From: an uncultured Eubacterium sp.
Lineage (GTDB): Bacteria; Bacillota; Clostridia; Lachnospirales; Lachnospiraceae
Assembly: GCA_947089855.1 (NCBI GenBank)
Contig: CAMUML010000034.1
Location: 1-49,449 of the forward strand
Direction of reading: 5' to 3'
Length of the DNA: 49,449 nt
Below the pieces are notes generated by a model, which was not told where the DNA came from, did not search any database, and saw only the letters and a program-made list of their open reading frames with translations. Below, piece by piece: positions 7,886 to 15,262 of this stretch (position 1 is its first letter; every line of letters starts with the position of its first letter). The translations under genes and the position numbers were made by a program.

Positions 7886-8079
7886 GGCTTTCCGGCTGTA
7901 CCGCTGCGAAATGCAGGTACCTCTAAGCATTCTGTGCCATGGTTACTGGTACCGGACGAACCGGGGATTGACCCGCCATCCGTGGCGGCAATCCCCAATT
8001 CCTGGCATCCGTGCCCGGAAATTCTGACGACGGCAGAATGCCAAGAGGTACCAGCATTTCTCCGCAGGTACAGCCAGAG
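7886..8079 (+). repeat. Palindromic structured element, copy A
   Basis: This non-coding segment starts about 65 bp after topA and folds into a long outer stem. ggctgtacc (7894-7902) pairs with ggtacagcc (8067-8075), and aaatgc..ggtacctct..gcattctg (7909-7933) pairs with cagaatgc..agaggtacc..gcattt (8033-8059). Inside are at least two hairpins: ggggattg/caatcccc (7963-7970 and 7989-7996) with an inner perfect ccgcca/tggcgg stem, and ttcctggca/tgcccggaa around 7999-8020. A second copy lies inverted at 8441-8668. ORFs that cross it are not conserved in frame between the copies. It is a MITE-like or structured-RNA element of a type I cannot name; it may also serve as the topA terminator. Confidence 0.8.
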
Positions 8080-8437
8080 TGAGCGCAAATATACAGACAA
8101 ACACTAAAATTTGCGTAATAATTCTGATTTACGAGCGCCATTATCTTGAATTGTATGGTAAACTTTAATGCCCGTGAGTATAAGTACACCAATTTACAAC
8201 TTTTCAGGTTTTGACATATTATTGTAAAAACTCAAACTATATATTGTATATATTTGTGACTATTTAATCTATATCTTGTACCTAAACAAAAACTTGTAAA
8301 CTGGTGTATAAGTACAAAATTTTGTATATAAACACCGTATGCAAGTAGTTTGGAAAGAAGTAAATTTGCACAAAGCAACCGGCTAAATTACAAAACCGCA
8401 AGCTATACATATATGTGTAGAACGCTGTCAATATACA
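8080..8437. other. AT-rich spacer between the two palindromic elements
   Basis: There is no gene here. The sequence is much richer in A and T than its flanks and contains an 11-bp direct repeat, gtataagtaca, at 8178-8188 and 8306-8316. TTGACA at 8211-8216 is followed by TATATA/TATATT 21-23 bp later, which is too far for a standard promoter. I cannot assign a function. Confidence 0.5.
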
Positions 8438-8440
8438 GCC

Positions 8441-8668
8441 GCATCCACAAGCGGGGGCTTTCCGGCTATGCTTGCGGAGAAATGCTGGAACCTCTTAGCA
8501 TTCTGTCATGACCAGAATTTCCTGGCATGGATGCCAGGAAAAGGGGATTGCCGCCACGGACGGCGGGTCAATCCCCGGTTCGTCCGGTACCAGCAACCTT
8601 GGCACAGAATGCTTAGAGGTTCCTGCATTTTGCAGCGGCATAGCCGGAAAGCCCCCGCTTGCGGATGC
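8441..8668 (-). repeat. Palindromic structured element, copy B (inverted relative to A)
   Basis: Read on the minus strand, this segment matches copy A at roughly nine of ten positions by eye. It is bounded by 31-bp inverted repeats, 8441-8471 and 8638-8668, with one mismatch, followed inward by a second pair of near-perfect arms (8480-8507 and 8600-8627). The inner hairpin tttcctggcat/atgccaggaaa is fully paired here, and ggggattg/caatcccc is kept. Where the stem bases differ from copy A the partner usually changes too, so pairing is preserved. The terminal repeat also founds the tandem array that follows. Confidence 0.8.
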
Positions 8669-8857
8669 AGCGGCCGAGAGGCCAATCCCAAAAACGTCCC
8701 CAAAAACAGTACCAACATAGCCGGAAAGCCCCCGCTTGCGGATGCAGCGGCCGTAAGGCCAACCCAAAAAGCGTCCCCACAAACAGTACCGGCATAGCCG
8801 GAAAGCCCCCGCTTGCGGATGCAGCAGCCGTAAGGCCAACCCACAAAAGCTTCCCAG
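8639..8857 (+). repeat. Tandem array of a 77-bp unit (two full copies and one partial)
   Basis: Units begin with catagccggaaagccccc at 8639, 8716 and 8793, exactly 77 bp apart; the third fades out near 8857. The first ~30 bp of each unit equal the terminal inverted repeat of palindromic element B, and the remainder is a C/A-rich stretch with GGCC pairs. The units abut each other with no unique spacers, and 77 is not a multiple of three, so the array is neither CRISPR nor a coding repeat. Confidence 0.9.
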
Positions 8858-8951
8858 CATCCAAAACATCCGCAATGGTTAACCAAGCCCATTGCAGGGT
8901 GGACAGCAGCCCGTTCATAGAAGTTATATTCATGAATTATAATCAAATTGG

Positions 8952-8980
8952 TTGAATTATCTGAAAAAGCATGTTATTAT
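8952..8980 (+). promoter_or_regulatory. codY promoter with overlapping CodY-box-like sequence
   Basis: TTGAAT (8952-8957), a 17-bp spacer and TATTAT (8975-8980) form a good SigA-type promoter. The sequence aattatctgaaaaag at 8955-8969 matches the known CodY box consensus AATTTTCWGAAAATT at 12 of 15 positions and covers the -35 box, so self-repression by CodY is likely. The match is by eye. Confidence 0.65.
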
Positions 8981-9033
8981 GTTTCAAGACGTCGAATACC
9001 GTAAAAAACCTAAGAGAAAAGGAGGGTGTGCCG

Positions 9034-9819
9034 ATGAGTGTTCAACTACTAGATAAGACAAGAAAAATAAATAAACTGCTTCATAATAATAATACATCCA
9101 AGGTGGTATTCAATGACATCTGTGAAGTGATGACGGATATTTTACAGTCGAATATCCTAGTGATCAGTAAAAAAGGGAAGGTGCTTGGAACCAGCCATTG
9201 CGCGGGTATTGTAGAAATAACGGAGCTGATCGTAGACGAGGTCGGGGAGCTGATCGACCTAATGCTGAATGAACGCCTGCTGGGGATCCTTTCCACGAAA
9301 GAAAATGTCAATCTGGAAACGCTTGGCTTTGTCCAGGACATCAAAAAATATTCCGCGATCATTACACCGATCGATATAGCCGGGGAACGTTTGGGGACGC
9401 TGTTTGTTTACCGAAGCGATGTGCCTTACGATATAGATGACATTATTTTATGCGAATACGGAACTACTGTTGTAGGGCTTGAAATGATGCGTTCGGTCAA
9501 TGAGGAAAATGAAGAAGAGAACAGAAAGGTCCAGATTGTACGTTCGGCTATCAGTACCTTGTCGTTTTCAGAGCTGGAGGCGATTATACATATTTTTGAC
9601 GAGCTGGATGGGACGGAAGGGATTTTGGTGGCAAGCAAGGTAGCCGACCGGGTTGGCATTACGCGGTCTGTTATTGTAAATGCGTTGCGCAAATTTGAAA
9701 GTGCCGGTGTTATTGAGTCACGGTCTTCAGGGATGAAGGGGACTTATATCAAAGTGGTTAACGATGTCGTTTTTTCGGAATTGGAAGCGATAAAGAAAAA
9801 GAATCAGAAGGGAATCTAA
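9034..9819 (+). CDS. codY: GTP- and branched-chain-amino-acid-sensing global repressor CodY
   Basis: The protein has 261 aa. ATG 9034 follows GGAGGG by 7 nt; a longer frame would start inside the promoter. CodY is a homodimeric repressor that binds DNA when isoleucine/valine and GTP are plentiful. The N-terminal half is the GAF domain (VQLLDKTRKINKLLH, then VLGTSHCAGI and NLETLGFVQDIKKYSAIITP). The C-terminal half is the winged helix: LSFSELEAIIHIFDELDG, then ASKVADRVGITRSVIVNALR and ESAGVIESRSSGMKGTYIKV, the DNA-reading part that is nearly invariant in Firmicutes. It sits directly upstream of flgB, as in Bacillus, where CodY represses the fla/che operon. CodY-box-like sites upstream of both codY and flgB fit that link here. 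Confidence 0.97.
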   Translation: MSVQLLDKTRKINKLLHNNNTSKVVFNDICEVMTDILQSNILVISKKGKVLGTSHCAGIVEITELIVDEVGELIDLMLNERLLGILSTKENVNLETLGFVQDIKKYSAIITPIDIAGERLGTLFVYRSDVPYDIDDIILCEYGTTVVGLEMMRSVNEENEEENRKVQIVRSAISTLSFSELEAIIHIFDELDGTEGILVASKVADRVGITRSVIVNALRKFESAGVIESRSSGMKGTYIKVVNDVVFSELEAIKKKNQKGI

Positions 9820-9825
9820 AATAGT

Positions 9826-9851
9826 GGGGCCGCGCTATCGGATCCCTTTTT
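9826..9851 (+). terminator. Terminator after codY
   Basis: ggggccg (9826-9832) pairs with cggatccc (9839-9846), with one bulged A and one GU pair, and is followed by TTTTT and, after CA, TTTTTT. It separates codY from the flagellar operon, so the operon depends on its own promoter at 9925-9952. Confidence 0.75.
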
Positions 9852-9906
9852 CATTTTTTGACAAAAAAGGGCAAAAGTTCCGTTAAAAAATTGAAATATC
9901 GTATAA

Positions 9907-9921
9907 ATTTTTCATAAAATT
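9907..9921 (+). promoter_or_regulatory. CodY-box-like site upstream of the fla/che operon
   Basis: The sequence atttttcataaaatt matches AATTTTCWGAAAATT at 13 of 15 positions (mismatches at positions 2 and 9). It lies directly upstream of the -35 box of the flgB promoter. CodY control of fla/che is established in Bacillus subtilis; here it is inferred from this site and from codY being adjacent. Confidence 0.55.
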
Positions 9922-9924
9922 CTC

Positions 9925-9952
9925 TTGTAAAAATCGTATAATAAATTATAAT
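9925..9952 (+). promoter_or_regulatory. Main promoter of the fla/che operon
   Basis: TTGTAA at 9925-9930, a 16-bp spacer and TATAAT at 9947-9952 form a SigA-type promoter. A second TATAAT at 9937-9942 has no -35 box at the right spacing. The AAGGAGG ribosome site of flgB lies 30 bp downstream. I see no SigD-type (TAAA-N15-GCCGATAT) element here. Confidence 0.65.
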
Positions 9953-9986
9953 ATAAGAGGGCTAAAAATTTGTAAGGAGGAATGTT

Positions 9987-10388
9987 ATGATAAGTTCATC
10001 GGCATTTGATTATATTAATGTATTAGACAAAGCAGCAGATGCAAGCTGGCTGCGTGAAAGTACGCTGGCCAACAATATTGCGAATGCTACGACACCGGGA
10101 TTTAAGCGTTACGATGTGGACTTCCAATCCCTTTTGGATATGGAACTGTCTGATTCTAAATACAATAGGAACTTAGACAGCAGGGTACATAATGTGCATT
10201 TAAACCATCTGACTGCTACCGCGCAGCTGGACGGGGCAGCTGAGGATTACATTTATCGTTCGGATGAGAACAATGTTGACATCCATACGGAAAATGTAGA
10301 GCTGGTTTCCGAGCAGCTGCGGTATCAGGCGCTTACCGATTGTATTACGCAGGAATTTACACGTATGCGGACTGCTTTGAGCAAGTAA
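9987..10388 (+). CDS. flgB: Flagellar basal-body rod protein FlgB
   Basis: The protein has 133 aa, the usual length. FlgB is a proximal rod subunit exported through the flagellar type III system. It has the N-terminal helix and the motif LANNIANATTPGFKRYDVDF shared by rod and hook proteins, and a C-terminal helix (VSEQLRYQALTDCITQEFTRMRTAL) that pairs with it in the coiled-coil core. The start follows AAGGAGG by 7 nt. It is the first gene of the operon. Confidence 0.97.
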   Translation: MISSSAFDYINVLDKAADASWLRESTLANNIANATTPGFKRYDVDFQSLLDMELSDSKYNRNLDSRVHNVHLNHLTATAQLDGAAEDYIYRSDENNVDIHTENVELVSEQLRYQALTDCITQEFTRMRTALSK

Positions 10389-10423
10389 TGCCAGTAGCGT
10401 AAAAACAGAAAGGGAGGGCAAGG

Positions 10424-10870
10424 ATGGGATTATTTCAATCATTTAATATCAGTGCATCCGGCATGACTGCGCAGCAGTTCCGGTCCGATATTATAGCAGA
10501 AAATTTAGCAAACGTTAAAACAACAAGGACGGAGGACGGTACGCCTTACCGGCGTAAGGTGGTTTCTTTCCAGGAGCGGGGCGTTAATACGTTTGACCGC
10601 TATTTTACAGAAAGCAAGAAGCGTGGCAGCCATATTGGCAATGGCGTAAAAGTGTCGGATGTTATCGAAGATGAATCTACAGATTTCATTATGGAGTATG
10701 ACCCGTCGCATCCGGATGCGGATGAAAACGGGTATGTTTCGTATCCGAATGTCAACCTTGTAACGGAGATGACTAACCTAATAGACGCAAGCCGTGCATA
10801 CGAAGCGAATATCACAGCATTTGGCGCAAGCAAGGCAATTGCGCAGGCAGGCTTGCAGATTGGCAAGTAG
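10424..10870 (+). CDS. flgC: Flagellar basal-body rod protein FlgC
   Basis: The protein has 148 aa, full length. It is a proximal rod subunit next to FlgB. It begins GLFQSFNISASGMTAQQFRSDIIAENLANV and ends with NLVTEMTNLIDASRAYEANITA, the two conserved terminal helices of the family. The gene starts after AGGGAGGGCAAGG. The last 13 bases before the stop, gcagattggcaag (10855-10867), recur at 10885-10897 in the gap after the gene, a small local duplication. Confidence 0.97.
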   Translation: MGLFQSFNISASGMTAQQFRSDIIAENLANVKTTRTEDGTPYRRKVVSFQERGVNTFDRYFTESKKRGSHIGNGVKVSDVIEDESTDFIMEYDPSHPDADENGYVSYPNVNLVTEMTNLIDASRAYEANITAFGASKAIAQAGLQIGK

Positions 10871-10987
10871 GCATCAATGGATCCGCAGATTGGCAAGCAA
10901 GTATAGGGCACTGGCAAGGGTTATAAGCTGGTAAAGATAAATCGAATAAAACAACGGATAGAATAATTTAATAGGAGCTGACGAAAA

Positions 10988-11302
10988 ATGAATGTTACCA
11001 ATGTTACCGAAGCATCAGAAGCAGCATTTGAAGCGGCACAGCAGCGTTTCCGGATTGCAGCGCAGGAAGAAACAGAAGATTTCCATACCGTATTCCAGTC
11101 TGCGCTTGGTGCGGTAAATGAAACAAATGATCTACATAACCAGGCAAATTCCGAGGTCATCCGGTTTGCGCTGGGCGAGTCCGAAAATACACATGACCTT
11201 TTAATTGCGCAGAATAAAGCAAATATGGCGCTGCAGTATACCGTTGCAGTGAAGGATAAGCTGATCGAAGGCTACCGCGAGATTATGCAGATGCAGATTT
11301 AA
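10988..11302 (+). CDS. fliE: Flagellar hook-basal body complex protein FliE
   Basis: The protein has 104 aa, the typical length. FliE joins the MS ring to the rod and is the first rod-type protein exported. The C-terminal family pattern is clear: FHTVFQSALGAVNETNDLHNQANSEV, then LGESENTHDLLIAQNKANMALQYTVAVKDKLIEGYREIMQMQI. ATG 10988 follows AGGAG. A 265-bp gap without a gene separates it from fliF; it contains only short imperfect repeats and the fliF ribosome site. Confidence 0.95.
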   Translation: MNVTNVTEASEAAFEAAQQRFRIAAQEETEDFHTVFQSALGAVNETNDLHNQANSEVIRFALGESENTHDLLIAQNKANMALQYTVAVKDKLIEGYREIMQMQI

Positions 11303-11567
11303 CGCCTCATAGCAGATGGTTTTCCATCCTTTTGGTACCGGATGCCTGCCAGGGCTGGTCTGCATAGGGCTTTTAGGCTGACACGAAGGAAACAGGCAAA
11401 AACAGTAGAAACAGGCATTAAGAAACGGCACTACACTTATTTTGGTAGAAGATAAAACCATGTAAAAAAACAACCGGATCATTCGAGATGAATTAGGATG
11501 AAGGACACAAGAGTAAGGACAAAGGAGTAAAATAAAAAGAACAAAGATATACGGAGAGTGAGTTAAA

Positions 11568-13187
11568 ATGCCTGACAGATTAAAGGGAATACTAAACAGT
11601 ATCGTGGAATGGTGGAAGCATTTCACAAAAAAACAGCAAATTATAATGGCAAGCTCGACACTAGTCGTAATACTTGCGATTGCTATTCTGGCTTTTGTAC
11701 TGACACGCCCGCAAATGGTTGTAATTAAAAATTGTGAGACAGCGAAAGAAGCGTCCACCGTACAGTCGCTTTTAAATGAAGCGGGTATCTATAATGAAGT
11801 ATCGGATAATGGGCTAGTTTTTTCTATAAAAAAGCAGGACCAGTCGGCGGCGAATATCTTGTTGGGGGCAAATGCAATCCAGACGGAAAATGAAGCGCTG
11901 CGTGATATTTTAAATGGCAGCATGAGTACTACGGAAGCGGATAAGACAAAGCTGTATAAAGAATACCAGGAAAAGCAGATGGCGACTGACCTGGAGTCGT
12001 TAAGCAATGTGGAAGAAGCGGTTGTAAATTTGAATCTTCCAAATGACGACGGTACCTTAATAGCAGACCGCCAGGAGTCTTCGGCGGAAGTCTTCCTTAC
12101 ATTAAACGGGGATATGTCGGAGGAACAGGCTTTGGGCCTTGCAAGGATGATCGCAACCGGGCTTGGCAATGAGACGACTGACAATATTTCTATTATGGAC
12201 AACAATATGAACCTGCTGTATTCTGGCGGGATGGACGGGACAACGACTGCGTCCGGCATGAGCTACAGCCAGCTTTCTATCCAGCAGCGGGTAGAAAGCA
12301 AAATGAAAAGCGATATAAAAAAGGTCCTGCTTGGCACTGGGCAGTTTCAAAATGTAGAAGTCGCAATGAACCTGCCGTTAAATTTTGACGATTCGAAAAC
12401 GACAAGCAAGACATACGGCGTGCCGGAAGGGCAGGCACAAGGCCCGTTAGAAAGCGAGAGCGTTTTTAACCAGGAAACGACCAATGGGGAAGGCGGCGTG
12501 CCTGGTACGGATGCCAATGGGGAGGAAGGCCCGAACTATATGCTGCAGGATGGGCAGCTTTCCACGCAGACGACCGAAGACGCGACCAGGAACTATGCGG
12601 TAAACCAGACGATACAAGAAATCGTGGGTTCCAAAGGGAATATCCTTTATGACCAGGCATCGATGGCAATTTCTGTTATGTCATATACAAAGTATGATGA
12701 AGAGGCGCTGCAAAACGATGGTACGCTGGATGGCACAACGTTTGATGAATACCGGGCGCAGATTGAACGCCAGGGGAGCCAGCAGCAGACGCTTGGGGAC
12801 GAATTCCTGACAGCGCTTTCCAATGCAACCGGGATACCGGAAGACAGGATTTCGATTATTGCCTACCAGGAGCCGGTATTTATTGAGGCGCAAGGGGGCA
12901 GGACCATTACCGATTACTTGGAAATCCTGCTGGCAGTCCTGATCTTTGCACTGCTTGGATTTGTCGTATTTATGAGTACACGCAAGGACAAGGCACCAGA
13001 ATTGGAGCCGGAATTGTCTGTTGAATCCTTGCTGCAGACAACCAAGGAAAATGAGGAGGAAAATTTGGAAGATATTGGTTTCAAAGAAAAATCCGAGGCA
13101 AGGGTACTGATAGAAAAGTTTGTAGAAGAAAAACCAGAGGCAGTTGCGTCTTTGCTGCGCAACTGGCTGAACGAAGATTGGGAGTAG
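11568..13187 (+). CDS. fliF: Flagellar MS-ring protein FliF
   Basis: The protein has 539 aa, close to the 536 of Bacillus. FliF forms the membrane-embedded MS ring on which the motor is built. There is one membrane helix near residues 25-46 and a second near 449-470. Between them are the periplasmic-side ring-building motifs with the YscJ/FliF N-terminal pattern (TAKEASTVQSLLNEAGI, ARMIATGLGNETTDNISIMD) and the FliF C domain. The cytoplasmic tail ends in KPEAVASLLRNWLNEDWE, the FliG-binding segment. An imperfect hairpin lies in the 56-nt gap before fliG. Confidence 0.97.
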   Translation: MPDRLKGILNSIVEWWKHFTKKQQIIMASSTLVVILAIAILAFVLTRPQMVVIKNCETAKEASTVQSLLNEAGIYNEVSDNGLVFSIKKQDQSAANILLGANAIQTENEALRDILNGSMSTTEADKTKLYKEYQEKQMATDLESLSNVEEAVVNLNLPNDDGTLIADRQESSAEVFLTLNGDMSEEQALGLARMIATGLGNETTDNISIMDNNMNLLYSGGMDGTTTASGMSYSQLSIQQRVESKMKSDIKKVLLGTGQFQNVEVAMNLPLNFDDSKTTSKTYGVPEGQAQGPLESESVFNQETTNGEGGVPGTDANGEEGPNYMLQDGQLSTQTTEDATRNYAVNQTIQEIVGSKGNILYDQASMAISVMSYTKYDEEALQNDGTLDGTTFDEYRAQIERQGSQQQTLGDEFLTALSNATGIPEDRISIIAYQEPVFIEAQGGRTITDYLEILLAVLIFALLGFVVFMSTRKDKAPELEPELSVESLLQTTKENEEENLEDIGFKEKSEARVLIEKFVEEKPEAVASLLRNWLNEDWE

Positions 13188-13243
13188 GAAAATTGCTGGC
13201 AGGCTGCCAGGGTTTGGCCTGCTGCAAGAGTTGAGGGAGAGAC

Positions 13244-14248
13244 ATGGCAGATAAGATGAGCGGCCTCCAGAAAGCAGCGGTTTTATTGATCGCATTGGGG
13301 CCAGAAAAATCAGCAAGTATTTTTAAATATTTAAAGGAGGATGAGATCGAAGAGCTGACGCTGGAAATTGCAAATACGAGAAGTATTGCACCCCAGTTAA
13401 AGGACGACATCATCAATGAATTTTATCAGGTATGTCTGGCACAGCAGTATATTTCCGAAGGCGGCATCGGCTATGCAAAAGAGCTTCTGGACAAAGCGCT
13501 TGGCGAGGAACATGCACAGCAGGTTATTACGAAACTGACGGCATCTTTGCAGGTGCGCCCGTTTGAATTTGTACGCAAGACGGATGCGAGCCAGGTATTG
13601 AACTTTATACAGGACGAACATCCACAGACGATCGCCATGATCTTGTCTTATCTGTCTCCAAACCAGGCATCCATGATTATCGGGTCGTTGGATCCGGAAA
13701 AACAGGCAGATGTAGCCAAACGTATTGCCATGATGGACCGTACGTCGCCAGATGTTATCAAAGAGGTAGAAAGCGTGTTGGAACGGAAACTGGCATCTTT
13801 GGCAAACCAGGATTACACAATTGTCGGCGGCGTCGATGCAATTGTAAATATTTTGAATACGGTAGACCGTAGTACAGAAAAGCATATTATGGAAGCGCTC
13901 GAAGTGGAAGAGCCGGAGCTGGCGGACGAGATCCGCAAGAAGATGTTCGTATTCGAAGACATCCTGTTGCTGGACGACCGCGCAATCCAGCGTGTGCTGC
14001 GTGACGTAGAAAACGGCGACCTTGCAATTGCATTGAAAGGCTCTAATGATGAGGTGAAAGGTGCAATCCTTAGAAACCTGTCCAAACGTCTTGCTGCTAT
14101 GATAGAGGAAGATATGGAGTTCATGGGCCCTGTACGAATGAAAGATGTGGAAGAAGCACAGCAAAAGATTGTTGCTGTAATACGTAAATTAGAAGATTCC
14201 GCTGAGATTGTCATTTCAAGGGGCGGAGGTGATGAAATCGTTGTCTAA
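13244..14248 (+). CDS. fliG: Flagellar motor switch protein FliG
   Basis: The protein has 334 aa. FliG is the switch subunit that touches the stator and converts ion flow into torque. It begins SGLQKAAVLLIALGPEKSASIFKYL (FliF-binding domain). The middle domain carries the EHPQ motif (DEHPQTIAMILSYL), and the C-terminal domain has MFVFEDILLLDDRAIQRVLRDV and the charged ridge region (LAIALKGSNDEVK, LRNLSKRLAAMIEED). The end overlaps fliH by 17 nt, indicating coupled translation. Confidence 0.98.
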   Translation: MADKMSGLQKAAVLLIALGPEKSASIFKYLKEDEIEELTLEIANTRSIAPQLKDDIINEFYQVCLAQQYISEGGIGYAKELLDKALGEEHAQQVITKLTASLQVRPFEFVRKTDASQVLNFIQDEHPQTIAMILSYLSPNQASMIIGSLDPEKQADVAKRIAMMDRTSPDVIKEVESVLERKLASLANQDYTIVGGVDAIVNILNTVDRSTEKHIMEALEVEEPELADEIRKKMFVFEDILLLDDRAIQRVLRDVENGDLAIALKGSNDEVKGAILRNLSKRLAAMIEEDMEFMGPVRMKDVEEAQQKIVAVIRKLEDSAEIVISRGGGDEIVV

Positions 14249-15167
14249 TTTATATAAAAGGCAAGTGAATCAGAACCGGGATGGTTTTTATACCCGTATC
14301 ATTGACCATAATGAGCTGTTGGAGCAAAAGTTGAGCGCCCTTTCTTATGAGCATGAGACGAAAATGCGCAGGCAGCGCCTGGCCGAAATGCAAAAACAGG
14401 CCAAAGGCCGCGCAGCTGCACCGGACGGCCAGAAAGGGCAGGAAGCTTTGGAAGGCCAGGAAGAAGGGGGCAGCCCACAGGATGGGCAGGAAGCGTTCAG
14501 CGAAGGGCTGTTTTCAGCAGGGCTCGGCGCTAACCTAACGGTTCCACCGGAACTGGAGATTGATTATGTAGAACAGGCAAAAGAAAAAGCGGAACAGATC
14601 GTGTCCAAAGCTACCGCGGATGCGGAAGAGATTTTAAAAAAAGCAGTCAAAGAAGCGGAAAACTTAAAAGAAGCTGCCAGAAAGCAGGCGGAGGCACAAG
14701 GCTATGCCCAGGGCATGGAGCATGCACAGGCGGAAGAAATGAAAATGCGCGAAGAGCTGCGCCAGCTGCGCCAGGAGCAGGAGCGTGCCTATACAGAACG
14801 CTTAAATGTAATGGAACCGGAACTGATGGATGCGGTAATTGAAGTGTTTGACAATGTACTACATACAGACTTTGCAGCGCGCAGGGAGATCCTGCTGCAT
14901 TTGATCCGCAATACCGTTTCGCATATTAAAAACAGCAAAGAGTTCCGTATCCGGGTCAGCGCTGCGGATTATGGGCGGGTATCTGCAAAACGGGATGAGG
15001 TCTATCAAAAAATTGGCGGTGAAGTGGTACTGGATGTCGTTATGGACGAATCGATGCAGGAAGGGCAGTGTACGATCGATACGGATGAAGGTATTTTTGA
15101 ATGCGGCATTGATGAGCAGCTTGCAAACCTTATCAGGGATTTAAAGGCGTTATCCTGCATGGACTAA
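14232..15167 (+). CDS. fliH: Flagellar export ATPase regulator FliH
   Basis: The protein has 311 aa from ATG 14232, which lies in the extended GGAGGTGATG ribosome site inside the end of fliG. TTG 14241 is an in-frame alternative with better spacing. FliH dimers hold the FliI ATPase inactive and dock it to the export gate. Visible parts are a Gly/Gln/Glu-rich low-complexity stretch around residues 55-100, then a long helical region with alanine/glutamate heptads (EQAKEKAEQIVSKATADAEE; QAEAQGYAQGMEHAQAEE) with the GxxxG-like spacing of FliH, and the conserved C-terminal domain (LHLIRNTVSHI, GQCTIDTDEGIFECGIDEQL). Sequence conservation is weak in this family, so position and layout carry much of the call. 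Confidence 0.93.
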   Translation: MKSLSNLYKRQVNQNRDGFYTRIIDHNELLEQKLSALSYEHETKMRRQRLAEMQKQAKGRAAAPDGQKGQEALEGQEEGGSPQDGQEAFSEGLFSAGLGANLTVPPELEIDYVEQAKEKAEQIVSKATADAEEILKKAVKEAENLKEAARKQAEAQGYAQGMEHAQAEEMKMREELRQLRQEQERAYTERLNVMEPELMDAVIEVFDNVLHTDFAARREILLHLIRNTVSHIKNSKEFRIRVSAADYGRVSAKRDEVYQKIGGEVVLDVVMDESMQEGQCTIDTDEGIFECGIDEQLANLIRDLKALSCMD

Positions 15168-15262
15168 GTTTTTTGGCGGCTTGGCTGCTTCGTGCGGGCA
15201 GTGCGGGCAGCTCTAGCCCTGTCGGGTGCATGCCTATGGTATAAGGACTGAGGGATGATATT

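Noticed and set aside
8639-8857. CRISPR-like repetition
   Set aside because: The 77-bp units abut with no unique spacers and are too long; no cas genes are near.
7817-8955. Several ORFs of 60-146 codons on both strands between topA and codY
   Set aside because: They run through the palindromic and 77-bp repeats, whose period is not a multiple of three, lack ribosome sites, and exist because GC-rich repeats have few stops.
8971-9033. N-terminal extension of codY
   Set aside because: It begins inside the -10 box region; the GGAGGG site and family length fix the start at 9034.
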